From Clostridium_AM sp964554365 (lineage in GTDB: Bacteria; Bacillota; Clostridia; Clostridiales; Clostridiaceae): 17,457 bases of DNA. A program made the translations under genes and the position numbers. The notes below the pieces were generated by a model that searched no databases, was not told where the DNA came from, and saw only the letters and a list, made by a program, of their open reading frames with translations. Positions within the stretch are counted from its first letter, which is position 1; the number at the start of each line of letters is the position of its first letter. Below, in pieces: positions 1 to 6,806 of this stretch. The stretch spans positions 1 through 17,457 of the forward strand of contig CAZKOJ010000092.1 of the NCBI GenBank assembly GCA_964554365.1. Direction: 5' to 3'.

Positions 1-105
1 TGATCGAGTGGGTAGGTAGTTGTAAATAAGAGAAGCATTAGGCATTCTTAATAAACGGACGGTTTTTCGAATAATATATTCAAGCGTAGGCCACTCTAAA
101 TTTGC

Positions 106-1086
106 TTAGTAATATTCATTTCCTTTTCCTATTAGAAGGGTAATGATGGTTCCGCCTATAAGGCCACCTAAGTGTCCAAAGTTATCCACATTAGCTATGG
201 AAAATCCTATAACTAAATTTATAGCTATAACTGACATTATATTTATAATAAAATCTTTTCCTATTCTATGTTTCATTTTTAGTGCAAATACTAAAGCTGC
301 TCCTAAAAGTCCAAATATTGCTCCAGTAGCTCCTATTGAAACTCCCGTTGAGAACTTATAGCTGAAGATCGATGACATAATACCAGCTAGAAAGTATATA
401 ATCAAATATTTAGTTTTTCCATATACTTTTTCAACAAAAGGTCCTAAGGAGTTAAGCGCATACATATTTAAAGCTAAATGAATAATACCACCATGTAAAA
501 ACATACATGTTATTAATCTGTAGTACTCACCTCTATCTATAAGTTGATTTACCTTAGCACCTAATAGTACTAATACATTTATATTGCTATCAATAATACT
601 TGATGATAAGTATGCAGTTAAAATGTATGCAAGTACATTTACACCAATAAGAATATATGTTATAATTGACCTTCCTGTTTTCTCAGGCTTTGGTGTTACT
701 ACATTCATAAAGTTCATACAATTCTCTAATTGCTGAACTTTATCTTCTAATCCATTAGTGTAATATATTACTTTATTATCCACAGTGTTAATAATAATTA
801 ACTCACATTGTGGATAAGTTTTGTGTGTATCCTCATTATGTATCAAAATCTCTATGATTCTTATATGTTCACATTGCAATCCATTCTTTAATAATTTTAT
901 AAAATTCTCTTTATTTAAAATTTCAGAATTATTTGTATTGGAAAAAAACATGATTTCTGCAAAATCTTCTGTTCTTTTAACAACACCCCAAGTGCTGGCG
1001 AGTCCAGGTATTTCTCCAAATTCAATGATATTATAAACATAAACTTCACATAACCTATTTATCAATTTTTTTATATACGTTTCCAT
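106..1086 (-). CDS. rhomboid-family intramembrane protease with Thr in place of the catalytic Ser
   Basis: Rhomboids cut transmembrane substrates inside the lipid bilayer with a Ser-His dyad. The first 135 or so residues form a soluble N-terminal region, followed by about six membrane segments. Visible rhomboid signatures (numbered from the chosen start) are HGGIIHLALN at 198-207, GATGAIFGL at 252-260 and GHLGGL at 304-309, where His305 is the dyad histidine. The position normally held by the nucleophile Ser in GxSG is Thr254 (codon ACT at 325-327), so the protein may be weakly active or a pseudoprotease. I chose the ATG at 1086 because GGGTGG lies 4-5 nt before it; an upstream in-frame ATG at 1128 would add 14 residues without a good site. 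The family call is secure; activity is unknown. Confidence 0.9.
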   Translation of the reverse strand: METYIKKLINRLCEVYVYNIIEFGEIPGLASTWGVVKRTEDFAEIMFFSNTNNSEILNKENFIKLLKNGLQCEHIRIIEILIHNEDTHKTYPQCELIIINTVDNKVIYYTNGLEDKVQQLENCMNFMNVVTPKPEKTGRSIITYILIGVNVLAYILTAYLSSSIIDSNINVLVLLGAKVNQLIDRGEYYRLITCMFLHGGIIHLALNMYALNSLGPFVEKVYGKTKYLIIYFLAGIMSSIFSYKFSTGVSIGATGAIFGLLGAALVFALKMKHRIGKDFIINIMSVIAINLVIGFSIANVDNFGHLGGLIGGTIITLLIGKGNEYY

Positions 1087-1095
1087 AAAACCACC

Positions 1096-1185
1096 CTTAT
1101 CTTTAAAATTAAAATATACAGTATACAAATTAATTCTAGACTTATCTTTAAATTAAAATTACACAGTATACAAATTAATTCTAGA
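1096..1185. repeat. two tandem 45-bp direct repeats in the leader of the rhomboid gene
   Basis: Copies at 1096-1140 and 1141-1185 are head to tail and differ only by small changes in the middle (for example ATATACAG against TTACACAG). Each begins CTTATCTTTAAA and ends CAAATTAATTCTAGA. The copy at 1141-1185 supplies one arm of the hairpin downstream of the HD-GYP gene; the other has lost that pairing partner. The simplest explanation is a local duplication of the terminator arm and leader. Confidence 0.9.
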
Positions 1186-1204
1186 CCTATTGTACACTGT
1201 GTAA
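1159..1204 (-). terminator. hairpin terminator after the HD-GYP gene
   Basis: TTACACAGTATACAA at 1159-1173 pairs with TTGTACACTGTGTAA at 1190-1204 with a single mismatch and a 16-nt loop. On the minus strand the hairpin is followed by TTTTAATTT and lies 10 nt past the stop codon of the HD-GYP gene. The long loop makes it a moderate rather than a classic terminator. Confidence 0.55.
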
Positions 1205-1213
1205 CTAATTTTA

Positions 1214-2272
1214 CTATGCAATACATTGTATTACAATGTTTGGATTTTTCAGAAGATCTATCTCATAAAATGGTATAGGTGCTTTTGTTACTACGTCATA
1301 TAAGATCCTTATTATTGGTCTATCTGGGAATCCTTTATTTTGACTTATTACATAACCTTCCTCACCATTTGAAAGTCTAACACAACATCCTAGTGGATAA
1401 ATAGCAAAAGTATTTTTAAAAGTTCTAACTAGTTTTTCATCAAAGCTAGTTCCGGTTCCTGAAAGTATTAGCTCATATGCATCATTAGGACTGAATTTAT
1501 TTCTATAACATCTATCGTTGCTTACAGCATCATATACATCACATATACACACAATTTTAGAAAACCTTGATATCTGCTTTCCATTTAATCCATAAGGATA
1601 TCCTCTTCCGTCAACCCTCTCATGATGCTGCTCTACTATCCTAATTATAGAATCTGGCATAGTTACATTTTTTTTTAATATTTCTGCACCATGTAAAGTA
1701 TGCTGCTTTACTTTATCAAACTCTTCATCGGTCAGTCGCCCCTTCTTATTTAATATATCAATAGGAATTTGGGTTTTACCAATATCATGAAGTATTGCAC
1801 CAATGCCTAATTCCTTTAAATCCCACTGATTAAGCCTTGCAGATATACCTAAAAAGGAAGCCATAATACAGGTATCTAATGAATGTACATACGTATAATT
1901 ATCATAAGTTTGTATATCATATAGACTTTTGTTAACATCTCCTAGTTCTAATATGTAATTTATCATATCTTCTACCCCATCAAGGGATTCTTTAAGTTTC
2001 TTCCCGTTACAATCATGTACATTTCTTATTATATTAGACATGCTTTTCATAGTAACTTGTTTTAATTGTGATAGTCTCTCATCTTCTATATTTATGTCAT
2101 CTAATCTTTCGTCTTTAACATAAACATAAAAAACACCCAATTCTTTTAATTTATTTATGTAGTTATTAGTTAATTTCACACCTGCTCTTAATAGCACATG
2201 TCCCTCGCTAGTTAGAATGCTTTTTCCAATTATCTCATCTTCCCTTAATCTATTTATGAATTCTAGCCTCAT
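1214..2272 (-). CDS. HD-GYP domain protein, probable cyclic-di-GMP phosphodiesterase
   Basis: HD-GYP proteins hydrolyse cyclic di-GMP and so lower the level of this second messenger. The 352-residue protein starts with an N-terminal domain of about 65 residues of the kind often found before HD-GYP. The HD-GYP core covers about 115-295, with HDIGK at 162-166 (metal-binding HD) and HHERVDGRGYP at 216-226 (complete GYP motif). A short C-terminal beta-rich tail follows. No membrane segment or receiver domain is seen, so it is probably cytoplasmic. All diagnostic metal-site motifs are intact, which favours activity. ATG at 2272 is chosen because AGGTGAG lies 5 nt before it; the in-frame ATG 16 codons upstream lacks a site. 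It sits between the small protein at 2362-2760 and the rhomboid gene, all in one direction. Confidence 0.93.
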   Translation of the reverse strand: MRLEFINRLREDEIIGKSILTSEGHVLLRAGVKLTNNYINKLKELGVFYVYVKDERLDDINIEDERLSQLKQVTMKSMSNIIRNVHDCNGKKLKESLDGVEDMINYILELGDVNKSLYDIQTYDNYTYVHSLDTCIMASFLGISARLNQWDLKELGIGAILHDIGKTQIPIDILNKKGRLTDEEFDKVKQHTLHGAEILKKNVTMPDSIIRIVEQHHERVDGRGYPYGLNGKQISRFSKIVCICDVYDAVSNDRCYRNKFSPNDAYELILSGTGTSFDEKLVRTFKNTFAIYPLGCCVRLSNGEEGYVISQNKGFPDRPIIRILYDVVTKAPIPFYEIDLLKNPNIVIQCIA

Positions 2273-2361
2273 TTTCTCACCTCGATAAAATCCAATGCAT
2301 TTACACATAGTAATTCTCAATAATAATTAACAGACCATAGTAAATTTTGTCATATATATAT

Positions 2362-2760
2362 TTATTCGTATTGTTCCTTTTTATCCTTTATATCATTAAG
2401 TACATTTACCATAAATTTTTTTATTAAAACACATAAATCATTTATTTTTTCTTTCATATCTTCATGATTTTCTATGTATTGAAATTTAACTATCCAGGTT
2501 GGATTATATTCATCGTCTACATCTTCTATGTTATATCCATTTTTAGGGAACTCATCTTCATTAAACAAATCAAATATAGCTGAGTACTCCCACTCTTCTA
2601 CATCTCTATTAGTATCGAAGTATACATTTACACTTTCTCCATCATAAAACATTTTTTTTATGTACTCTGCACCTTCTCCTACTTCATAACTTCCTATTTC
2701 CCTTACCATAAAATTAGTTTCTTTATCTTTTTGCATTAATACTAAAGAAGAAAAATCCAT
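2362..2760 (-). CDS. small acidic protein of unknown function
   Basis: This 132-residue protein is rich in Asp and Glu and has no signal peptide or membrane segment, so it is probably cytoplasmic. The middle (about residues 40-95) is acidic and aromatic, with WEYSAIFDLFNEDEFP and a conserved-looking NPTWIVKFQYIE stretch; the C-terminus is a likely helix. It resembles conserved clostridial hypothetical proteins of similar size, but I cannot name a function with confidence. The ATG at 2760 fits best: GGATGGTG lies 6 nt upstream, and that site contains the alternative in-frame ATG at 2772. It is transcribed divergently from the plus-strand gene at 2884. Confidence 0.75.
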   Translation of the reverse strand: MDFSSLVLMQKDKETNFMVREIGSYEVGEGAEYIKKMFYDGESVNVYFDTNRDVEEWEYSAIFDLFNEDEFPKNGYNIEDVDDEYNPTWIVKFQYIENHEDMKEKINDLCVLIKKFMVNVLNDIKDKKEQYE

Positions 2761-2883
2761 TATTAACACCATCCTTATATAAAATTATTGACTGTTTTGC
2801 CTGTATTTAAACAATAATGTATATTTACTTATTTACATTTTTTGGTTATCATATTATTGTATCCATATTTTAGGAGGTTCATT

Positions 2884-3213
2884 ATGAAGAAATTTTTAGC
2901 CTTGCTCATATGTACTGTTATGATAACTGGATTGATAAGGTATAACTATACTACCCATAAACGTAAAGATATAAAATATACAGCAGAAAAGTATTTTACT
3001 ACTGGAATTTTTAATGACTATAGGCTCTGTAATATATCTACAATGAATTTATCCTTTTCTAATGGTAATGTTGCTGTAATAAAAGTGGAAGGACTAGAAC
3101 AAAAGTCTCCTCATAGAAAAGTAGCTTACAATGCATTCTTAGAAAAAAATAATGGAGGTACCTGGAAGGTTAAGAAAGTGTATCCTTTAGATCCTGCTTT
3201 AAAAAACCAGTGA
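2884..3213 (+). CDS. small exported or membrane-anchored protein of unknown function
   Basis: This 109-residue protein is the only plus-strand gene in the window. Residues 1-20 (MKKFLALLICTVMITGLIRY) form a signal peptide or single membrane anchor with no lipobox. The rest is a small extracytoplasmic domain with alternating hydrophobic residues and a C-terminal GGTWKVKKVYPLDPALKNQ, a pattern seen in NTF2-like and DUF4829-like small secreted domains; this is only a resemblance. A perfect AGGAGG at 2871-2876 fixes the start at 2884 over the in-frame ATG at 2842. A possible promoter in the divergent region is TTTACA with a 17-nt spacer and TATTGT, ending near 2861. The gene ends at a hairpin shared with the convergent Fur-family gene. 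Confidence 0.75.
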   Translation: MKKFLALLICTVMITGLIRYNYTTHKRKDIKYTAEKYFTTGIFNDYRLCNISTMNLSFSNGNVAVIKVEGLEQKSPHRKVAYNAFLEKNNGGTWKVKKVYPLDPALKNQ

Positions 3214-3214
3214 T

Positions 3215-3243
3215 AAAAGAATAGATATGTATTCTATTCTTTT
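3215..3243. terminator. bidirectional hairpin terminator between convergent genes
   Basis: AAAAGAATAGA at 3215-3225 and TCTATTCTTTT at 3233-3243 form a perfect 11-bp stem with a 7-nt loop, flanked by A and T runs suited to termination on both strands. The stem begins just after the plus-strand stop codon and contains the stop codon (3234-3236) and last codons of the minus-strand Fur-family gene. Confidence 0.8.
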
Positions 3244-3662
3244 ATGTTCTTGCAATCTTCACATATTCCTTGAAGGTTAGTATTTAACTCTTCATCAATA
3301 GATGCAAATCCTGTTGAATTTTTTATTATTTCTCTTATTTGTTGCATAGGACAATCTATTTCTACTTTTTTATGACACAGTTTGCATTGCAATGTATGTT
3401 TATGTCCTTCTTCCTTTAGCATGTAATTATACTTTCCCTGACCTAAATCAAACTTTCTTATAATATGTTTTTTTTCAAATAACTCCAAGGATCTATATAC
3501 AGTAGATAAATCAATATTTATTTTTCTATGTTTGCATTGTTCAAATATAAATTCTGCACTTATTGATCCATCATTATTACATAAAATGTCTAATATATTA
3601 ATTCTGCCTTTTGTGGCTTTTATACCATACTGTTTCAAACAATCTTTTATTTCCAATGCCAT
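3234..3662 (-). CDS. Fur-family metal- or peroxide-responsive transcription regulator
   Basis: Fur-family proteins (Fur, PerR, Zur, Mur) are dimeric DNA-binding repressors. Residues 1-80 form the winged helix, with the recognition-helix motif STVYRSL at 53-59. The C-terminal half carries the metal and dimerisation domain: HKH at 87-89 and two Cys pairs, CKLC at 93-96 and CEDC at 134-137, which make the structural zinc site. The subtype cannot be read safely: the residue near the PerR Asp85 position appears to be Asn (GKYNYML). It lies 15 nt behind the MntP-type exporter in the same direction and is probably cotranscribed. The start is uncertain: GGGGTGA overlaps ATG 3662 and GTG 3665, and its spacing best suits TTG at 3656, which would remove two residues. 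Confidence 0.92.
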   Translation of the reverse strand: MALEIKDCLKQYGIKATKGRINILDILCNNDGSISAEFIFEQCKHRKINIDLSTVYRSLELFEKKHIIRKFDLGQGKYNYMLKEEGHKHTLQCKLCHKKVEIDCPMQQIREIIKNSTGFASIDEELNTNLQGICEDCKNIKE

Positions 3663-3677
3663 CACCCCAAATTTTCA

Positions 3678-4229
3678 TTAAAAAAACATCATTTTTATGC
3701 CAAAAATCACTAATATTACTCCACCTATGTAATCTGCATATTTACTAAGTATTTCTATGCGTTTCAAATATTTTGATATTATAAAAGCTATAGTAGTTAT
3801 TATTAACGTAACTACACCTATAAATATTGTATTTTCTAGAATTACTAGGTTATTTTTTATATTATTAAGAGCTGTAAATCCTATGACCATAGCATCTATA
3901 CTTACTGATACTCCAAGAATTACAACCATTCCGGGTTTTATAAGTGGGCACTCATCTTTGTTCTGAAACCCTTCTTTTAGCATCATTATTCCAACTATAG
4001 CTATTAGAGCTCCCCCTAAAACCTTGGGTACTGAAGCTATGTAAGTATTAAATAAAAAGCCTGCATAAGCTCCTATAATTGAGAATAAAAATTGGAAAAA
4101 TCCGAAGGAAATAGCAAACATAACTTTACTCTTTCTAGCTATATTGTTGTTTAGTCCTATACATAAAGCTACACCAAATGCATCTAACGAAAGTGCTAAT
4201 GCAATTAAAAATAGTGAATAAACCTCCAT
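3678..4229 (-). CDS. mntP: MntP-type manganese efflux pump (DUF204)
   Basis: MntP exports excess Mn(II) across the cytoplasmic membrane. The 183-residue product has about six membrane helices in two homologous halves, each with a conserved acidic motif: LALSLDAFGVAL around Asp16 and GVSVSIDAMVIGF around Asp112. Length and motif spacing match the family. The related sporulation protein YtaF is an alternative, because it shares the same fold and the SLD-FGV motif. AAGGAG lies 7 nt before the ATG at 4229, which excludes two in-frame upstream ATGs. The Fur-family regulator follows after 15 nt. A promoter and palindrome lie at 4267-4295. No yybP-ykoY manganese riboswitch is seen upstream. Confidence 0.85.
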   Translation of the reverse strand: MEVYSLFLIALALSLDAFGVALCIGLNNNIARKSKVMFAISFGFFQFLFSIIGAYAGFLFNTYIASVPKVLGGALIAIVGIMMLKEGFQNKDECPLIKPGMVVILGVSVSIDAMVIGFTALNNIKNNLVILENTIFIGVVTLIITTIAFIISKYLKRIEILSKYADYIGGVILVIFGIKMMFF

Positions 4230-4266
4230 ATACATTCTCCTTGTTTTATTGTTATGCAATAATATT

Positions 4267-4295
4267 ATTTTACTTTATATACATTATAATGTCTA
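4267..4295 (-). promoter_or_regulatory. putative promoter of mntP with overlapping palindrome
   Basis: On the minus strand TAGACA (4290-4295), a 17-nt spacer and TAAAAT (4267-4272) make a sigma-A-like promoter 37 nt before the mntP start. The perfect palindrome ACATTATAATGT at 4281-4292 overlaps the -35 element and spacer, a good place for a repressor. The palindrome is AT-rich and similar in feel to PerR/Fur-type boxes but is not a clear match to either consensus. Confidence 0.45.
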
Positions 4296-4349
4296 GGCAT
4301 AGAGCCTGGTTTTAAAAACTTTGCTACCCTTTACATGTACTAAGAATAA

Positions 4350-5078
4350 CTAAAATGCTTTCATTAATCTATATCCATTATCCTTTAGCCACTGTCTTCT
4401 AAATTTATAATCTGGCAATATACTGCTAACTTTATTCCAATACGTATTAGAATGATTCATGTATACTAAATGACATAATTCATGTACCACTATATAATCT
4501 ACCACTGCAATAGGTGCCATTATTATTCTATAATTATAATTTATATTTTTCTTAGAAGAACAACTACCCCAAATAGTATTTTGACCTTTTATAGTAATTT
4601 TATAAGGATATACACCTATTATTTCACTGTAGATCTTAGTTCTTTCTATTAATATTTTTTCAGCCTGTTTTTTATACATGTTTATTACATAGTTTTTCAC
4701 CATATTTTCCGTTAAACTTTCCTTTAAATTTATAGCATTTTTTAAAGGAATATTAAGTTTCTTATTTATAACATAAAAACCTTTATCATGGTTTCTTTCA
4801 TAATCCAACTCCAGTTCAAATTCTCTTCCTAAATATAAAACCTTATATTCTTTGTTTAAAATTGAACTTTCCTGCATATGTGTATTTTGTATCATAGAAA
4901 TTTTCCCTAATATCCAGCTTTCCTTTTTCCTAACTATGTTTTCTATGGTTTCTTCACTAACACCAAAAGGAGACGTAATTATAACCTCTCCTTTTAGTGT
5001 TACTTTAATTCCAATTGTCTTTCTGTTTTTTCTATTTATTTTGTATTTAAAGGAGCGTGACTCGGTATTTTTCTCCAT
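4350..5078 (-). CDS. YgjP-like zinc metallopeptidase (DUF45 / SprT-related fold)
   Basis: The protein has 242 residues and no signal peptide, so it is cytoplasmic. The C-terminal third carries the zinc-peptidase core: HELCH at 199-203 (His199, Glu200, His203) followed by His209 in the NHSNTYW stretch as the likely third ligand. The family hallmark W-G-S-C-S at 170-174 precedes it. The N-terminal half is a beta-rich domain beginning with the typical basic R-K-N-R-K-T stretch. The cellular substrate of this family is not well defined. The start at 5078 has AAGGAG 8 nt upstream, lying inside the last codons of the S41 peptidase gene, with only 5 nt between stop and start. This implies translational coupling of two proteases. 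Confidence 0.9.
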   Translation of the reverse strand: MEKNTESRSFKYKINRKNRKTIGIKVTLKGEVIITSPFGVSEETIENIVRKKESWILGKISMIQNTHMQESSILNKEYKVLYLGREFELELDYERNHDKGFYVINKKLNIPLKNAINLKESLTENMVKNYVINMYKKQAEKILIERTKIYSEIIGVYPYKITIKGQNTIWGSCSSKKNINYNYRIIMAPIAVVDYIVVHELCHLVYMNHSNTYWNKVSSILPDYKFRRQWLKDNGYRLMKAF

Positions 5079-5083
5079 TGATT

Positions 5084-6484
5084 TTACTCCTTATTTACAG
5101 TAAAAACCTTAATTTTATCTTTTACTTTTATATAATAAGTTTCACCGTTTTTTAATTCTTTTTTAGGTGCTATACTCACCTTCTTATCATCAACTTTTTT
5201 AATATCAAAAGCAGTATGCTCACCATCTTTTGCATTTATTATTTCAATATTAACATTATCTTTAATAGTATTTACATCTACACCTTTATTAAAAGTTATA
5301 GTAAATTCCTTATTCTTAGATATATTACTTTTATATTTCCCAGAAAATAATTCTGCAATAACTAAAGGGTCTACATTTTCCATGTTGAAATCTGGTGATA
5401 CTCCAGCTTTCTGTATAATATTCCCTTTAGGCGAATAAAATTTTTCTACTGTTAGCTTTAATGAGCTTCCATCAGATAAAGTAAATATTTGCTGAGCTAC
5501 TCCTTTACCATAAGTAGTAGTACCTATAAAAAATGCTTTTTTATAATCTTTCACCGCTGCTGATAAGATTTCAGAAGCACTAGCACTATATTCGTTTATT
5601 AGAAAAATTACTGGTTTATCAATAGTATTTCCATTATCCTGAGCCAAATATCCTACCCTTTTTCCTTGCTTATTCTCTACTATAATTGCAAGATTTTCTC
5701 CAATAAAGTTTCCAGCTATATTTAAAGCTGTCCCCATATATCCGCCACCATTGTTTCTTAAATCAATTAAATATGATTCAGGATTTTTCGCCTTAAGTTC
5801 TTGCAGTTTTTTAGTAAATAACTCTGCAGTATCACTTCCAAAGGATGATATTGATATATACGCAGTATTGTCATTTAAAATTTTACCTTCCACTGTAGGT
5901 ATGCTTACGGCTCTTCTAGTTATATTAAAATTTATATTAGAAGTTCCTCTTTTTACAACTAAATTAACCACAGTTCCTTCTTCACCTTTTATATAAGAAG
6001 ATGCTTGTTCTGAGGTTAATCCTGCTAAGGACTTATCCTCTGCAGAAACTATTATATCCCCATCATTAAGACCTGCTTCTGATGCTGGTGAATTTTCTAT
6101 AACATTTTTCACTTTAACACCATCAGGGATGATTTCCATATATATTCCAATTCCATAAGTTTTATTGTCTATAGAATTTATAAAATCTTCTTCTTCCTGT
6201 TTTGAAAAATATTGTGAATAAGGATCATTAAGGCCCTTTACCATTTCTTCTATGGTAGGTGCGTTTAATACACTATCAGGTACTTCATTAACATATTTAG
6301 TCTTAATTATAGTTCTAGCTTCATCTAATACAGCTGAACTAGTAGCTTGTACACTGATAGGACAACTTACAACAAAACCTAAAAATAAAGCAATTGTTGA
6401 AAATATATTTACTAAACCTGTTGCTCTTTTACTAACATGTTTTTCTTCTTGTCTGCATTTAATGTTACAAATTATACTTTTCAT
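5084..6484 (-). CDS. S41-family carboxy-terminal processing peptidase with C-terminal Ig-like domain
   Basis: CtpA/CtpB peptidases cleave extracytoplasmic proteins near their C-termini; CtpB acts in sporulation signalling in Bacillus. Order in this 466-residue protein: a basic N-terminus, then a signal peptide or membrane anchor at about 24-48; a PDZ domain at about 107-185; the S41 core at about 200-365. Catalytic residues fit the Ser-Lys-Gln pattern: Ser302 in EYSASASE, Lys327 and Gln331 in YGKGVAQ, with the family's usual 25-residue Ser-to-Lys spacing. An extra domain of about 75 residues at the C-terminus (about 390-464) resembles SbsA-type bacterial Ig-like domains. AGGAGG lies 7 nt before ATG 6484, so an ATG at 6502 is rejected. 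TATAAT at 6526-6531 is a possible -10, but no good -35 matches it. Confidence 0.92.
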   Translation of the reverse strand: MKSIICNIKCRQEEKHVSKRATGLVNIFSTIALFLGFVVSCPISVQATSSAVLDEARTIIKTKYVNEVPDSVLNAPTIEEMVKGLNDPYSQYFSKQEEEDFINSIDNKTYGIGIYMEIIPDGVKVKNVIENSPASEAGLNDGDIIVSAEDKSLAGLTSEQASSYIKGEEGTVVNLVVKRGTSNINFNITRRAVSIPTVEGKILNDNTAYISISSFGSDTAELFTKKLQELKAKNPESYLIDLRNNGGGYMGTALNIAGNFIGENLAIIVENKQGKRVGYLAQDNGNTIDKPVIFLINEYSASASEILSAAVKDYKKAFFIGTTTYGKGVAQQIFTLSDGSSLKLTVEKFYSPKGNIIQKAGVSPDFNMENVDPLVIAELFSGKYKSNISKNKEFTITFNKGVDVNTIKDNVNIEIINAKDGEHTAFDIKKVDDKKVSIAPKKELKNGETYYIKVKDKIKVFTVNKE

Positions 6485-6601
6485 TACTTTTCCTCCTGCC
6501 ACCTGTTATATTATGTGTTATACAAATTATACATCACTTTCCACTTTTTTAAAATGTCTATATATACAAACTTTAATTCATAATATTAAAAAGTATATAA
6601 A

Positions 6602-6637
6602 AAAGCATTTTAAGAAATACTCTTCTTAAAATGCTTT
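6602..6637 (-). terminator. strong terminator of the SLAP-domain gene
   Basis: AAAGCATTTTAAGAA at 6602-6616 pairs perfectly with its complement at 6623-6637 (15 bp, 6-nt loop). On the minus strand it ends in six T. It now lies some 170 nt past the SLAP stop codon because a 160-bp element has been inserted between them; removing the element puts the ancestral stop codon directly against this hairpin. Confidence 0.9.
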
Positions 6638-6646
6638 ATCTATATT

Positions 6647-6806
6647 AGGCATATGAAAGAAAATAACAAGTCAAAGATGCGACGTATATTTTGTGTCAGA
6701 CAAGGAAACAGGTCCCGCTGATAGTTGTTCTATCAAAGGGTTCTGCTAACGAAGTATGACACGAAATAGACTAGCAGACTGACTAGTTATTTTTTTGAAT
6801 GTGCCT
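6647..6806. mobile_element. 160-bp hairpin MITE with 4-bp target duplication
   Basis: The element starts AGGCATATGAAAGAAAATAAC at 6647 and ends, in inverse, with GTTATTTTTTTGAATGTGCCT at 6806. The imperfect terminal inverted repeats run for about 50 bp: the inner parts TATTTTGTGTCA and TGACACGAAATA also pair. It has no ORF and is flanked on both sides by TATT (6643-6646 and 6807-6810), a likely target-site duplication. The centre has a small GATAG-CTATC hairpin. Several mismatches are U-G wobbles if read on the plus strand, so the fold may be RNA-active in that direction. The termini do not identify a known IS family to me. Confidence 0.8.

Noticed and set aside
1..105. Gene end or tRNA at the left edge
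   Set aside because: No open frame of use, no cloverleaf; only a small GAATA-TATTC hairpin and a faint likeness to the MITE end.
4230..4349. yybP-ykoY manganese riboswitch upstream of mntP
   Set aside because: The 120-nt leader is AT-rich and lacks the conserved loops and stems of that class; only a 4-bp AGGC-GCCT hairpin is present.
6252..6629. 125-residue plus-strand ORF over the S41 peptidase start
   Set aside because: It is antisense to the peptidase N-terminus, runs through the intergenic terminator and ends in Lys/Tyr-rich nonsense typical of AT-rich spacer.
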